Position numbers and translations under genes: made by a program. Under the pieces are notes generated by a model, which saw only the letters and a program-made list of their open reading frames with translations, did no database searches and had not been told where the DNA came from. Positions 15,607-24,391 of a DNA stretch of 64,000 nucleotides are shown here, piece after piece (positions within the stretch are counted from its first letter, which is position 1; the number at the start of each line of letters is the position of its first letter). Source of the DNA: Candidatus Binatia bacterium (GTDB lineage Bacteria > Desulfobacterota > Binatia > HRBIN30). The stretch covers positions 1-64,000 of the forward strand of contig JAKLJW010000003.1 in NCBI GenBank assembly GCA_023150935.1, given 5' to 3'.

Positions 15607-17085
15607 TCACCGCATGCCTTCCGCCAGGCGCAACGCCTGTACCATCGCTCTGGCCTTGTTGATGCACTCGGCATACTCGCGCTCCGGAACCGAATCGGCA
15701 ACGATGCCGGCGCCGGCGCCGATGTAAACCTGGCCGCCCTTGACCAGGATCGTACGGATGGCGATGCACGTGTCCATATTGCCCGAAAACGAGAAATAGC
15801 CGACCGCCCCGCCGTAGACACCCCGGCGCACCGGCTCGAGCTCCTCGATGATCTCCATGGCTCGGATCTTCGGCGCTCCGCTGAGCGTGCCGGCAGGAAA
15901 CGTCGCCCGGAACACATCGAAGCAATCGCGCCCCGGCTGCAGCTCGCCGCGCACGTTGGAGACCAGGTGCATGACGTGCGAGTAGCGCTCGACGATCAGT
16001 CTTTCGGTCACTTCGACGCTGCCGACGGTCGCGACGCGGCCGACGTCGTTGCGCCCCAGATCGACGAGCATGATGTGTTCGGCAATCTCCTTCGGATCGG
16101 TTACCAGCTCCCGCTCGAGTTCGGCATCGCCCCGCTCCGACGTGCCGCGCGGGCGCGTGCCGGCGATTGGCCGCACGGTGATTTCACGCCCTTCGAGGCG
16201 GGCCATGACCTCCGGCGACGAGCCGATGAGCTGCACGTCGCCGAGGCGCAGGTAAAACATGTACGGAGCCGGGTTGACGGTCCGCAGGCAGCGGTAGATG
16301 TCGAACGGCCGCACCCGCAGCGGGCAGGAAAACCGCTGCGCCAGCACCACCTGAATGATGTCGCCAGCGACGATGTAGTCCTTGGCGCGGCGGACCACGT
16401 TCTCGTACTGCTCCTGCGTCGTGTTGGAGCTGACCGCCGGCCCCGCGCCTTCGGGATGCAAGCGCGTCGGCGCCGCCAACGGCCGGTCGAGCCGCGCGAT
16501 CAACTCTTCGATGCGCGCGCAGGCGGCATCGTAAGCGGCGTGCAGGTCGATGTCGGGACCGACGGCGGCATGGGCAACGACCCGGATCGTTTGCGCCGTG
16601 TTGTCGAAGATCAGCAGCGTGTCGACCAGCATCAGGTACTGGTCGGGCAGCTCGAGGTCGTCGCGGGCGGTGGCCGGCAAACGTTCGAAGTGGCGCACGA
16701 CGTCGTAGCCCAGGTACCCGACCAGCCCGCCGGAAAACCGCGGCAGCCCGGGCACGGGCACCTGCCTGTAGCGCCCGAGGAACTCGCGCAGCGCCACGAA
16801 CGGATCGGCGACCTCGGCAGGGATGCCAGGTTGTCCGGGCGGCGCAATCTCGACCCTCCCGCCCCGGCTCCGAAACACGACCTGCGGGGCGACTCCCAGG
16901 AAGCTGTAGCGACCCCACTTCTCCGCACCCTCCACGCTCTCCAGCAGGAAGGCGTCACCGCCGTCGTCAATCTTGAGGAAAGCCGACACCGGGGTTTCGA
17001 GGTCCGCGAGGATCTGGCGCGACACCGGCACCAGGTTGCCCGCGCGCGCCAGCGCACAGAACTCGTCGAAGTTTGGGGTGTACAT
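15607..17085 (-). CDS. trpE: Anthranilate synthase component I
   Basis: 492 residues, full length. The feedback-binding region near residue 30 reads LETPVSAFLKIDD. The chorismate-binding core has RPIAGTRPRGTSERGDAELE, MLVDLGRNDVGRVA, FRATFPAGTLSGAPKIRAME and VGYFSFSGNMDTCIAIRT. With TrpG it makes anthranilate from chorismate. It is the first trp gene; the SPOR-domain gene ends 52 bases upstream on the same strand. Confidence 0.96.
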   Translation of the reverse strand: MYTPNFDEFCALARAGNLVPVSRQILADLETPVSAFLKIDDGGDAFLLESVEGAEKWGRYSFLGVAPQVVFRSRGGRVEIAPPGQPGIPAEVADPFVALREFLGRYRQVPVPGLPRFSGGLVGYLGYDVVRHFERLPATARDDLELPDQYLMLVDTLLIFDNTAQTIRVVAHAAVGPDIDLHAAYDAACARIEELIARLDRPLAAPTRLHPEGAGPAVSSNTTQEQYENVVRRAKDYIVAGDIIQVVLAQRFSCPLRVRPFDIYRCLRTVNPAPYMFYLRLGDVQLIGSSPEVMARLEGREITVRPIAGTRPRGTSERGDAELERELVTDPKEIAEHIMLVDLGRNDVGRVATVGSVEVTERLIVERYSHVMHLVSNVRGELQPGRDCFDVFRATFPAGTLSGAPKIRAMEIIEELEPVRRGVYGGAVGYFSFSGNMDTCIAIRTILVKGGQVYIGAGAGIVADSVPEREYAECINKARAMVQALRLAEGMR

Positions 17086-17137
17086 GGTCTCGTCTGCCGC
17101 CGGTCTTGCCGCTCGCCGCCGCGGTCTCCGGCCGATC

Positions 17138-17833
17138 TTACTGCGGCGTCACGTGCGCGTTCTCCAGGCCCTCGCGCCGCTTCAGGCGGCTTTCGAGTTC
17201 GGCTGCCTTGTCGCGCGACCCGAAACGGCCCACCCGCACCCGATACCAGGTCTGGCCGCGCACCGGTGCCTGGACCGTATACGCATCGTAGCCCTTGGCC
17301 CGCAGCGAGCGGGCCAGGTCCTGCGCCTGCTGTGGATTGGTGGTCGCGTTGACCTGCACGGTCCACCCGGCATCGGCCCACTCGTCACGTCCGCTCGGCG
17401 GCGTCGGTCGCGGCGCCGGGGTGCGGGTGGGCCGCGGCGTCACGGCCGCCGGCGTGTCGCGTACCGTCGGCCGCCGCGTCGGCGTTCCCGCCGCGGCCGG
17501 CGCCGCGGGCGTCCGGGCAGCCGCCGGCGGCGCCGTGTACTGCGCCGCCACCGCCACCTCTGCGACCTGCGTCTCCTGCATGCGCCGATACGCCTTGCCC
17601 TTCATCGATTCGAAGAACTGCTGGTCGGCGGGCCCGAGCGCCTCGGCCGGGGTCGGCGCCGCGGGCATCTCGCGCTTCACCACCCGCTCCTCTTTCGCCA
17701 TCAGGAATTCGGTCTGTCGCTTGCCGATGACGAAACCGAGGAAGAAGATCACCACGGATGCCAGAACAAAGCCGCTCAGCAGCAGGAAGACCTGCACGTA
17801 CGTGAAACCTGCCGTACCCGCCCGCCGTCGCAT
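17138..17833 (-). CDS. Membrane-anchored SPOR-domain protein
   Basis: 231 residues. It has a short basic N terminus and one transmembrane helix (YVQVFLLLSGFVLASVVIFFLG). A low-complexity Pro/Ala/Thr linker (about residues 95-150) leads to a C-terminal SPOR domain (GWTVQVNATTNPQQAQDLAR through RVRVGRFGSRDKAAELESRL). SPOR domains bind denuded peptidoglycan at the division septum, as in FtsN and DedD. It sits between argS (10-base gap) and trpE, so it is transcribed with them. A role in cell division is likely; which SPOR protein it replaces is unknown. Confidence 0.85.
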   Translation of the reverse strand: MRRRAGTAGFTYVQVFLLLSGFVLASVVIFFLGFVIGKRQTEFLMAKEERVVKREMPAAPTPAEALGPADQQFFESMKGKAYRRMQETQVAEVAVAAQYTAPPAAARTPAAPAAAGTPTRRPTVRDTPAAVTPRPTRTPAPRPTPPSGRDEWADAGWTVQVNATTNPQQAQDLARSLRAKGYDAYTVQAPVRGQTWYRVRVGRFGSRDKAAELESRLKRREGLENAHVTPQ

Positions 17834-17842
17834 CGCTTCCCC

Positions 17843-19492
17843 TCACATCGTCTCGGGCGCCGTCACGCCCAGCACGTTCAACCCGCAGCGAATCGCACGC
17901 CCGACCGCAAACGCCAGATAGAGCCGCGCCGCGGTACGGACGGCATCGTCGGTGACGATGCGGTGGCGATTGTAGAACCTATGGAACTCGCCCGCGAGGT
18001 CGATGAGGAAAAAGACCACCCGGTGCGGCTCGAGCAGCCGTGCGGCATCCTCGACCACGTCGGTATACTGCGCCAGCAGCTTTACGACCGCCACCTCCTC
18101 GGGCTCGACCAGACTCTCCAGATGCGAGACCGCCGCCGGCGCCCGCGTGCTCCCCGCGGCCGCCGCCTGCCGAAAAAGGCTGCACACCCGCGCGTGCGCG
18201 TACTGCACGTAGAAGACCGGATTCTCCGCCGACTGTTTCCGGGCGAGGTCGAGGTCGAACTCGAGATGACTGTCGGCCTTGCGCAACAGGAAGAAGAAGC
18301 GCACGGCGTCGGCGCCGACCTCGTCGAGCAACTCGTCGACGGTGACGTACTCGGCGCGGCGCGTCGACATCTTCACCTGTACGCCCCCGCGCGTCAGCGT
18401 GACGAACTGATAAATGATCGGCTTGATCTTCTCCGCATCGAGCCCGAGCGCCGCAATCGCCGCCCGTACCTCGACGTTTTCGTCGATATGGTCGGCACCG
18501 AGCACGTCGACAAGCAGATCGAAACCGCGACGCAACTTGTCCTGGTGATAGGCAATGTCGGGCAACCTATAGGCGGGCTCGCCCGAGGACTTCACGAGCA
18601 CGCGGTCCTTCGGCAACCCCAGCGGCTCGCCACGCAGCCACACCGCGCCGTCTTGCTCGAACGCCAGTTCCCGCTCGCGCAGCGCCCCCAGAGCAGCCTC
18701 GATCCGACCGTCCCGGTAAAGCGAATCCTCGTTGAAGTAAGCGTCGAAGCGCACCCCAAGGCGCTTCAGCGTGGCTTCGATATCGGCGAGAATAGCTCGT
18801 TCCGCGGCATCCTTGAACGGCCCGGTCGCCGGCGCATCGCGCAGCGCCGTGCCGTGCGCCGTCACCAGTTCGTCGGCGATCGCACCGATGTACGCACCGC
18901 GATACCCGTCTTCGGGAAAAGCAACCGGCGCACCGATGGCTTCGAGATACCGCGCCTGCACCGAGGCGCCAAGCAACGTCATCTGCCGCCCGGCATTATT
19001 GAAGTAGTACTCGCGTTCGACGGTATGACCGGTCTGTTCGAGAATCCGCGCGATGGCGTCGCCGAGCACGGCGTTGCGGCCGTGGCCGACGGTGAGCGGG
19101 CCTGTCGGGTTGGCACTGACGAACTCGACCAGCACGCGTCTCCCGCGCCCGATCGGTGCGGGGCCGAATCCGTCGGCCTCGATCTCCGCCAGACACTGCG
19201 CCCAGAACCGCGGCGAGAAGCGGAAGTTGATGTACCCGGGGCCCTCGACCTCGACCCCCGCGAGCAGGCCCTCCGAGTCCTCGATGTAACCGGCGATGGC
19301 CTCGGCCAACTTGCGCGGCGACGTCCGCTCCGCACGCGCAAGGCCAAGCGCCACGGTCGACGCGAGGTCGCCGAACTTTGGGTCTTTCGGGACCTCAAAA
19401 ACCAGAGGGGGGAGGCTGGCGGACCGCAGCGCTCCCCCCTCTATGGCTCGGGTCAACGCCTGCTGAAGCAGTCCCTCAAGACGCTTTTTCAT
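17843..19492 (-). CDS. argS: Arginyl-tRNA synthetase
   Basis: 549 residues. The class I HIGH signature is ANPTGPLTVGHGRNAVLGD and the KMSKS counterpart is VKMSTRRAEYVTVDEL. The C-terminal DALR anticodon domain includes YVQYAHARVCSLFRQ and VVFFLIDLAGEFHRFYNRH. It charges tRNA-Arg in the cytoplasm. A good minus-strand promoter sits 69-97 bases upstream of the ATG, so argS is probably the first gene of the transcript that continues through the trp genes. Confidence 0.96.
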   Translation of the reverse strand: MKKRLEGLLQQALTRAIEGGALRSASLPPLVFEVPKDPKFGDLASTVALGLARAERTSPRKLAEAIAGYIEDSEGLLAGVEVEGPGYINFRFSPRFWAQCLAEIEADGFGPAPIGRGRRVLVEFVSANPTGPLTVGHGRNAVLGDAIARILEQTGHTVEREYYFNNAGRQMTLLGASVQARYLEAIGAPVAFPEDGYRGAYIGAIADELVTAHGTALRDAPATGPFKDAAERAILADIEATLKRLGVRFDAYFNEDSLYRDGRIEAALGALRERELAFEQDGAVWLRGEPLGLPKDRVLVKSSGEPAYRLPDIAYHQDKLRRGFDLLVDVLGADHIDENVEVRAAIAALGLDAEKIKPIIYQFVTLTRGGVQVKMSTRRAEYVTVDELLDEVGADAVRFFFLLRKADSHLEFDLDLARKQSAENPVFYVQYAHARVCSLFRQAAAAGSTRAPAAVSHLESLVEPEEVAVVKLLAQYTDVVEDAARLLEPHRVVFFLIDLAGEFHRFYNRHRIVTDDAVRTAARLYLAFAVGRAIRCGLNVLGVTAPETM

Positions 19493-19560
19493 CCTCCGTT
19501 CGCCAACGGTCGCTCGACGATGACATGTTGTCGTGTCTGCGCGGAACGCAGCTTGCGCGG

Positions 19561-19589
19561 CCTATATCGTTGGCCCAAGGTTCAGTCAA
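19561..19589 (-). promoter_or_regulatory. Sigma-70-type promoter for argS-SPOR-trp
   Basis: On the minus strand TTGACT (19589-19584) is followed after exactly 17 bases by TATAGG (19566-19561), close to the -35 and -10 consensus. It lies in the only sizeable gap (107 bases) of the minus-strand block between rimI and argS, directly upstream of argS. Confidence 0.55.
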
Positions 19590-19599
19590 GAACGCGCGC

Positions 19600-20079
19600 T
19601 CACACGTTCGTCGTCGCGGCGTCCTCCGCGGCCCGCGTAAGGCTCATCACAAGGGCGTCTTCACCACGGCCGTAGTAATTCCGGCGCACACCGGTTTGCC
19701 TGAACCCGAAGCGGCCGTACAACCCCACCGCGGCTTCGTTGCCGCGCCGCACCTCGAGGGTGATCAGGCGCACGGCGTTTACCGCGGCCTCCTCGAGGAT
19801 GTGCTCGACGAGCAGACGGCCGATGCCGGCACGCCGATGGTCGGGATCGACGGCCAGGTTGAGGATGTGCATCTCGTCGCCAACCAGCCAGCGGCACACG
19901 TACCCGACCACACGGCTCGCGCCGTTGCCGAGTCGCGCCAGCGTCGTTCGCGAGAACGGGATCTTCAACTCGTGCAGGAACAACCCCGGACTCCACGGCG
20001 TGGGAAAGGATCGGCGCTCGATCTCGACGACGGCATCGAGGTCGGCGCTCTCCATCGGCGACAACCGCACCGCGGGCAT
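19600..20079 (-). CDS. rimI: Ribosomal-protein alanine N-acetyltransferase (RimI-type GNAT)
   Basis: 159 residues from the ATG at 20079, which overlaps the fabH stop (TGATG). The frame extends upstream through fabH antisense-like sequence and was not used. GNAT motifs: MHILNLAVDPDHRRAGIGRL (acetyl-CoA loop RRAGIG), ITLEVRRGNEAAVGLYGRFG and FRQTGVRRNYYGRGEDALVM, the last being typical of RimI. It acetylates the N-terminal Ala of S18 and possibly other proteins. Confidence 0.9.
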   Translation of the reverse strand: MPAVRLSPMESADLDAVVEIERRSFPTPWSPGLFLHELKIPFSRTTLARLGNGASRVVGYVCRWLVGDEMHILNLAVDPDHRRAGIGRLLVEHILEEAAVNAVRLITLEVRRGNEAAVGLYGRFGFRQTGVRRNYYGRGEDALVMSLTRAAEDAATTNV

Positions 20080-21080
20080 CACCACCGAATTAGCGCCGAC
20101 GCCCACGTGAAACCAGCACCGAATGCCGCAAGACACACCAGCTTGCCCGACTGCACCAACCCGGCCTCCATCGCCTCGTAGAGGGCGATCGGGATCGATC
20201 CCGCGGTCGTGTTGCCGTAACGATCGATGTTGTTGAACATCTTCTCTTCCGGCAGTTCGAGCGACATCGCCACCATCTGGCTGATGCGCAGGTTCGCCTG
20301 ATGCGGAATGAGCAAGTCGAGATCGGCCGGGGTATACCCGCAGGTATCGAGCGCCTCGCGGACGACTTCGGGAAATCGCGTCACCGCATGGCGGAACACG
20401 TACTTCCCTTCCATGCGCGGAAAGACCCGCGGCGGGTCCCCGGCGATCATCTCCTCGGTCAAGCGCGGCCGCTCTCGGGAGCCCGGGCTCTCGATCCACA
20501 GCTTTTCGGCAAACTTGCCGTCGGCATGCAGGTGCGTCGCGAGAATGCCACGGTCGGGCCCCGCGGCCGGACCCACCACTACCGCCCCGGCACCGTCGCC
20601 GAAGATGACCGCGACCTCGCGCCCGCGGGTGGTCAGGTCGATGCCGGTCGAGTGCACTTCGCCGCCGACGAGGAGTACATGGTCGTAAAGGCCGGTCTTC
20701 ACGAACGTGTCGGCAATGGCGAGACCGTAGAGGAAGCCCGAGCACTGATTGCGCACGTCGAACGCGGGAATGCCCTGCAAACCGAGCTTTTCCTGCAGCA
20801 GGCAAGCTGACGCGGGCATGTCGATGTCCGGACTCAAGGTCGCATAGATCAGGCAGCCGATCTGTGCCGGCGACACGCCGGCGCGGTCCAACGCCTCGCG
20901 TGCGGCGATCAGGCCCATGTCGGTACCGCCGGTGTGGTCATCGCTGAACCGGCGTTCGCGAATCCCGGTGCGCTGCTGAATCCATTCGTCGCTGGTGTCC
21001 ATAAGCTTCGACAGGTCGTCGTTGGTGACGACACGGTCGGGCAGGAAGCGGCCGACGCCGAGAATCGTCGCGTTTCGCAT
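20079..21080 (-). CDS. fabH: 3-oxoacyl-ACP synthase III (FabH)
   Basis: 333 residues with a complete catalytic triad: Cys in FDVRNQCSGFLYGLA, His in LLIPHQANLRISQ and Asn in IDRYGNTTAGSIPIAL. The family N terminus ILGVGRFLPDRVVTN and DEWIQQRTGIRERR are present. It condenses acyl-CoA with malonyl-ACP to start fatty acid synthesis. A GGAGG-like site precedes the start. It lies 15 bases after a second KAS III-like gene and overlaps rimI. Confidence 0.95.
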   Translation of the reverse strand: MRNATILGVGRFLPDRVVTNDDLSKLMDTSDEWIQQRTGIRERRFSDDHTGGTDMGLIAAREALDRAGVSPAQIGCLIYATLSPDIDMPASACLLQEKLGLQGIPAFDVRNQCSGFLYGLAIADTFVKTGLYDHVLLVGGEVHSTGIDLTTRGREVAVIFGDGAGAVVVGPAAGPDRGILATHLHADGKFAEKLWIESPGSRERPRLTEEMIAGDPPRVFPRMEGKYVFRHAVTRFPEVVREALDTCGYTPADLDLLIPHQANLRISQMVAMSLELPEEKMFNNIDRYGNTTAGSIPIALYEAMEAGLVQSGKLVCLAAFGAGFTWASALIRW

Positions 21081-21095
21081 GCGTCTGGTTCCCTC

Positions 21096-22031
21096 CTACA
21101 GTCGGATCACCGCGGCGCCCCAAGCGGCACCGGCGCCAGAAGCCGCCAGGCACACGACCGCGCCGCCGCCGAGCGTACCGGCCGCGATCTCCTCGCTGAG
21201 GGCAACCGGCAGCGCCGCCGCGGAGAGATGCCCGTACCGGGCGGCGGGTATGTTGAGTTGCGACGCGCGCGCACCGATGCTGCGGCCGACGGCTTCGCCC
21301 ACCTCGGACAGTACGTGTCCGACGACGAAGCGGTCGACCGCCTCGGCGCGCAACCCGGCTGCCGCCAGCACTTCCCCGATAACGGCCGGCAAGGACGCTT
21401 CGCCGAACCGGCGTACCGCTGCCTTGTCGAGCTTCGGGAAATGCCCTCCGGCGCGGAAGTTTTCCACGCTGACGCGTAGCGGGTGCTGGCGGCTCGCCGG
21501 ATACTCGCACCAGAAATCGCGATAGCGGCTGCCGTCGGTGTGTACCGCCGTGGCCAGAATGCCGGCACTGCCCGCCGATGGTCCGACGATCGCCACACCG
21601 GCACCGTCACCGTAAAGCCGCGCCACATCCGCCCCCGTCGGCGAGTAGTCCAACCCGGCGGAGTGAACCTCCGCGCCAGCCACCAGCACGCGGCGGTACT
21701 TACCGGCCTGCACTAACCGATCGGCAACGACGAGCCCGAAAACGAAGCCGGCGCACTGGGCGCGGACGTCGAGAGCGCCGATCTTCCGCGCGCCCAGTTG
21801 CGGCTGCAGGTAGCAGGCCGAGCCCGGAAAGGTCACGTCCGGCGTCATCGTCGCAAACACGATGAAGTCGACGTCCTCCGCCGTGAGTGCGGCGCGGGAA
21901 AGCGCGGCCTCGGCCGCCGGGACCGCGAGCGTCGACGGGCCGCCGGGTTCGAGCGCGCGCGGACGCCGCACGCCGGCGCAGTCGGCAAGCGATGGCAGGT
22001 AATGGCCCACGCCGAGCAATGCGCCGCTCAT
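21096..22031 (-). CDS. Divergent KAS III-like ketoacyl synthase
   Basis: 311 residues, shorter than FabH. The Cys is kept (LDVRAQCAGFVFGLVVADRL) and a His lies in FVVGHVLSEVGEAVGRS, but the HQAN motif is absent. The triad Asn is replaced by His (ARYGHLSAAALPVAL versus GNTTAGSIPIAL in the neighbouring FabH). The N-terminal region that recognises substrate is shortened. It may be a specialised condensing enzyme, acyltransferase or thiolase-like protein. Its start overlaps the ferredoxin-fusion stop by four bases, so the two are translated together. Confidence 0.8.
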   Translation of the reverse strand: MSGALLGVGHYLPSLADCAGVRRPRALEPGGPSTLAVPAAEAALSRAALTAEDVDFIVFATMTPDVTFPGSACYLQPQLGARKIGALDVRAQCAGFVFGLVVADRLVQAGKYRRVLVAGAEVHSAGLDYSPTGADVARLYGDGAGVAIVGPSAGSAGILATAVHTDGSRYRDFWCEYPASRQHPLRVSVENFRAGGHFPKLDKAAVRRFGEASLPAVIGEVLAAAGLRAEAVDRFVVGHVLSEVGEAVGRSIGARASQLNIPAARYGHLSAAALPVALSEEIAAGTLGGGAVVCLAASGAGAAWGAAVIRL

Positions 22032-23377
22032 GCGGGGTGCTCCATGGCCTCGACATCTTTCAGCAAGACGACCTCCAAGGTCTTGTTCCGGAGGCGGTGT
22101 TTGAAGCCGCGCACCGGAACGGGCAGTTCGACGTTGGTCGTGAAGTCTGGCGGAAACGCCGGCGACACCGCGGCCAGCCGCCTTAGGGTATGGTCGGTCA
22201 CGTGCCCGTGGACGACGAAGAAGCCGCTCTCCAATGACAGCTCGTACCGGTAGTCGGGCATGGCGTCCGGCACGCCGAAGATCTCCTTCTGCGCCGAAGG
22301 CGGTACGCGACGCGGCAATTCGACTTCGAGCAGAAAACCGCTGCCCAGCTCTTTCAATGTGTAGACCTCTCCGTAGCGACGTTCGCGCTCGATGCGATCT
22401 TCGAACGCGCTACCGCGGAAGCCTTCCCATCCCACGCTCCCGCGGCGCTCCAATCGACGCAGGGTACGCGTCCACGGCCAGAACGTCAGCGCCACCAACG
22501 GGCCGTACCAGGCGCCAAGGTAGATCGCGGACCGCCCCGTTTCGGCCCGGCGCGCCATCGCCCCGACGCGCAGGGCCCCCTCGACCAGGGCGAGCAGCAA
22601 TCCGGCGGCGATGCACGCCAGCAGGCGCGGCCCGGGAAACGTCCCTGACGCGAACAGGACGGCGACGACCAGGGCCGATACCGGGTAGACGATGGCGTTG
22701 TAGAGCAGGTTCAGCACGGTAGCGCCGGCGGCGGTGAAGAACCGGGCATCTCCGACCGCGGCTTCGATGGCGCGTTTGCGGGGATCGGACAGGGCGCCGA
22801 GAAAAGGCTGCATCAGAGCGGCGAACCATTTCCGTCGCGCCGGCGCGTCCGCGCGCACGGCCTCGAGCCGCGCGACGGCATCCTCGAAGGTCCCCGGCAA
22901 TTCGCCGGGGAAGGCCGCGCCGGTTGGCGGTCCGCCGGCGGACGGCGGGGTTTGCGGCGGCGGTGCCACCGGCGGTGGCGGCGGTGGGGGCGACGGCGGC
23001 TCGACTGGCGGCGGCGCCGCGACCGCTGCGGTGGGTGCGCCGTTGGCTTTACGGAAGCGGGAGGGGAAGTTGGCCGGGAACTCACGTCCGGGGTGCAACT
23101 GCCGCGCCCGATCGAGGAGGACGGCTTCGTTTTCGGGGCGTTGCGGGTCGGGAATGCAGCAGTCCACCGGGCAGACAGCGGCACAGGCTTCCCGGTCGTG
23201 GAAACCGACACACTCGGTGCACTTTTCGGGGACGATATAAAAGACGTCCTGTGCCAGAGCGGGGTGTTTGACCGCGTTCAGTTCGTACTCGACGCCGCCC
23301 TGGTAGATAGCCGCGTTAGGGCATTCGGGCTCGCACGCACCGCAGTTGATGCACTGAGACGTGATGACGGTCGCCAT
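22028..23377 (-). CDS. Two-cluster ferredoxin fused to a membrane domain and an Hsp20-like C terminus
   Basis: 449 residues. Residues 1-85 form a YfhL-type 2[4Fe-4S] ferredoxin: CINCGACEPECP near residue 9 and CTECVGFHDREACAAVCP, i.e. C-x2-C-x8-C-x3-C-P. A Pro/Ala-rich linker (about 120-160) follows, then about three transmembrane segments (LLYNAIVYPVSALVVAVLF, LLACIAAGLLLALVEGALRV, AIYLGAWYGPLVALTFWPW). The C-terminal soluble part (YELSLESGFFVVHGHVTD ... LRNKTLEVVLLK) has the hydrophobic pattern of an alpha-crystallin/Hsp20 fold. YfhL proteins normally stop after the ferredoxin. A GGAG site precedes the ATG. Function unknown; redox at the membrane is inferred. Confidence 0.75.
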   Translation of the reverse strand: MATVITSQCINCGACEPECPNAAIYQGGVEYELNAVKHPALAQDVFYIVPEKCTECVGFHDREACAAVCPVDCCIPDPQRPENEAVLLDRARQLHPGREFPANFPSRFRKANGAPTAAVAAPPPVEPPSPPPPPPPVAPPPQTPPSAGGPPTGAAFPGELPGTFEDAVARLEAVRADAPARRKWFAALMQPFLGALSDPRKRAIEAAVGDARFFTAAGATVLNLLYNAIVYPVSALVVAVLFASGTFPGPRLLACIAAGLLLALVEGALRVGAMARRAETGRSAIYLGAWYGPLVALTFWPWTRTLRRLERRGSVGWEGFRGSAFEDRIERERRYGEVYTLKELGSGFLLEVELPRRVPPSAQKEIFGVPDAMPDYRYELSLESGFFVVHGHVTDHTLRRLAAVSPAFPPDFTTNVELPVPVRGFKHRLRNKTLEVVLLKDVEAMEHPA

Positions 23378-23681
23378 GCGGTGATCTCCTGGCCGAGCCT
23401 CGACCGCCGGAGCCTACCGGAGCGGGGCCGGTCGATCAACGCAGCCACCGCCCGGCAAAGCGTGGCGAGCACCCGACACACACTCGCGACGCTACGGATA
23501 AATCAGATGGCCGATCGGACCATTGGGTTGCGGGCGACAGGTCGTGGCCGCCCGCCCCGGCGGTGGCGATCGCCGACCCGGAACCGACTCACGGCTCGCG
23601 AGGAATTGAACTCTGCGGGGTCGACTTCCCGGGGGGGGGTTGGGACTTGCCTGGTCATCGACGTCTGACTATTCCGGTTTT
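23378..23681. other. Gene-free stretch with one copy of the dispersed hairpin repeat
   Basis: 304 bases between the ferredoxin fusion and the antitoxin gene. The only structure seen is at 23509-23556: CCATTGGGTTGCGGGC followed by a pairing GCCCGC. It matches the 3' half of the repeat found near 31.2 and 52.6 kb. The upstream part is non-coding, and promoters for the divergent genes on both sides must lie here. Confidence 0.55.
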
Positions 23682-23969
23682 ATGGTCAAGACCGCGGCTG
23701 TCGCCGAGCTCAAGGCGCATCTCAGTCGGTTTCTTCGCCGCGTGAAGGCGGGCGATGAGATCCTGGTCACCGAGCGCGACGTTCCGGTGGCTCGCATCGT
23801 TCCGGTGGCGCCCGTGGGCGACGAGCGCCTGCGTGGACTCGAGCGACAGGGTCTCGTCAAGATCGGAAGCGGGAAGCTCCCGAAGGACTTCTGGACGCGC
23901 CCGCGGGGTGAGGATCCTCGGGGCCTTGTGCGCGCGGCGGTTGGCGAAGAACGCGAGGAGGGATGGTGA
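23682..23969 (+). CDS. Phd/YefM-type antitoxin
   Basis: 95 residues from the ATG at 23682; an upstream in-frame ATG at 23640 would only add repeat-derived sequence. MVKTAAVAELKAHLSRFLRR, VKAGDEILVTERDVPVARIV is the classic Phd/YefM N-terminal fold that binds DNA. The C-terminal half (KIGSGKLPKDFWTRPRGEDP) should bind the toxin. It overlaps the PIN toxin gene by seven bases. Confidence 0.88.
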   Translation: MVKTAAVAELKAHLSRFLRRVKAGDEILVTERDVPVARIVPVAPVGDERLRGLERQGLVKIGSGKLPKDFWTRPRGEDPRGLVRAAVGEEREEGW

Positions 23970-24391
23970 GGTTCTGGGACACCTCCGCCATCGTACCGCT
24001 GTGCGTCACGGAGCCGGCGACCGCCGCGGTCAGGGAGCTGACCGACTCTGACTCATCGTTCGTCGTCTGGTGGGCCAGCCGCACCGAATGCGTATCGGCC
24101 TTTGCGTGCCGTCGCCGTGACGGGGTGCTGAGCCCGTCAAGCGAGCGCTACGCCGGCGAGGCGCTCGATGCACTGTCGGCGGCGTGGTCGGAGATCCAAC
24201 CCAGCGCGGCGCTGCGCCGTCGCGCGGAACGACTTCTCGGCGCGCATGCGCTACGGGCCGCCGACGCCTTCCAACTCGCAGCCGCGCTGCTGTGGACACA
24301 GGGGGAAACCCGCGGACGCGAGTTCGTCTCGTTCGACCAGCGTTTGCGCGAGGCCGCGGCGCGAGAAGGGTTCTCGATCCTGCCCGAGTAA
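23963..24391 (+). CDS. vapC: PIN-domain toxin (VapC-like)
   Basis: 142 residues. MVRFWDTSAIVPLCVTEPAT carries the first catalytic Asp, WWASRTECVSAFAC the Glu, and ALRAADAFQLAAALLW the central Asp (RAADAFQLAAA). FVSFDQRLREAA provides the last acidic residue. It is a probable RNase toxin paired with the overlapping Phd-type antitoxin. Confidence 0.9.
   Translation: MVRFWDTSAIVPLCVTEPATAAVRELTDSDSSFVVWWASRTECVSAFACRRRDGVLSPSSERYAGEALDALSAAWSEIQPSAALRRRAERLLGAHALRAADAFQLAAALLWTQGETRGREFVSFDQRLREAAAREGFSILPE

Noticed and set aside
17086-17137. A trp attenuator/leader peptide before trpE
   Set aside because: Only 52 bases separate the SPOR gene from trpE, and there is no Trp-rich leader frame or terminator hairpin.
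16973-19675. A 900-residue plus-strand open frame across the SPOR gene and argS
   Set aside because: Shadow of argS; no domain seen and composition is abnormal.
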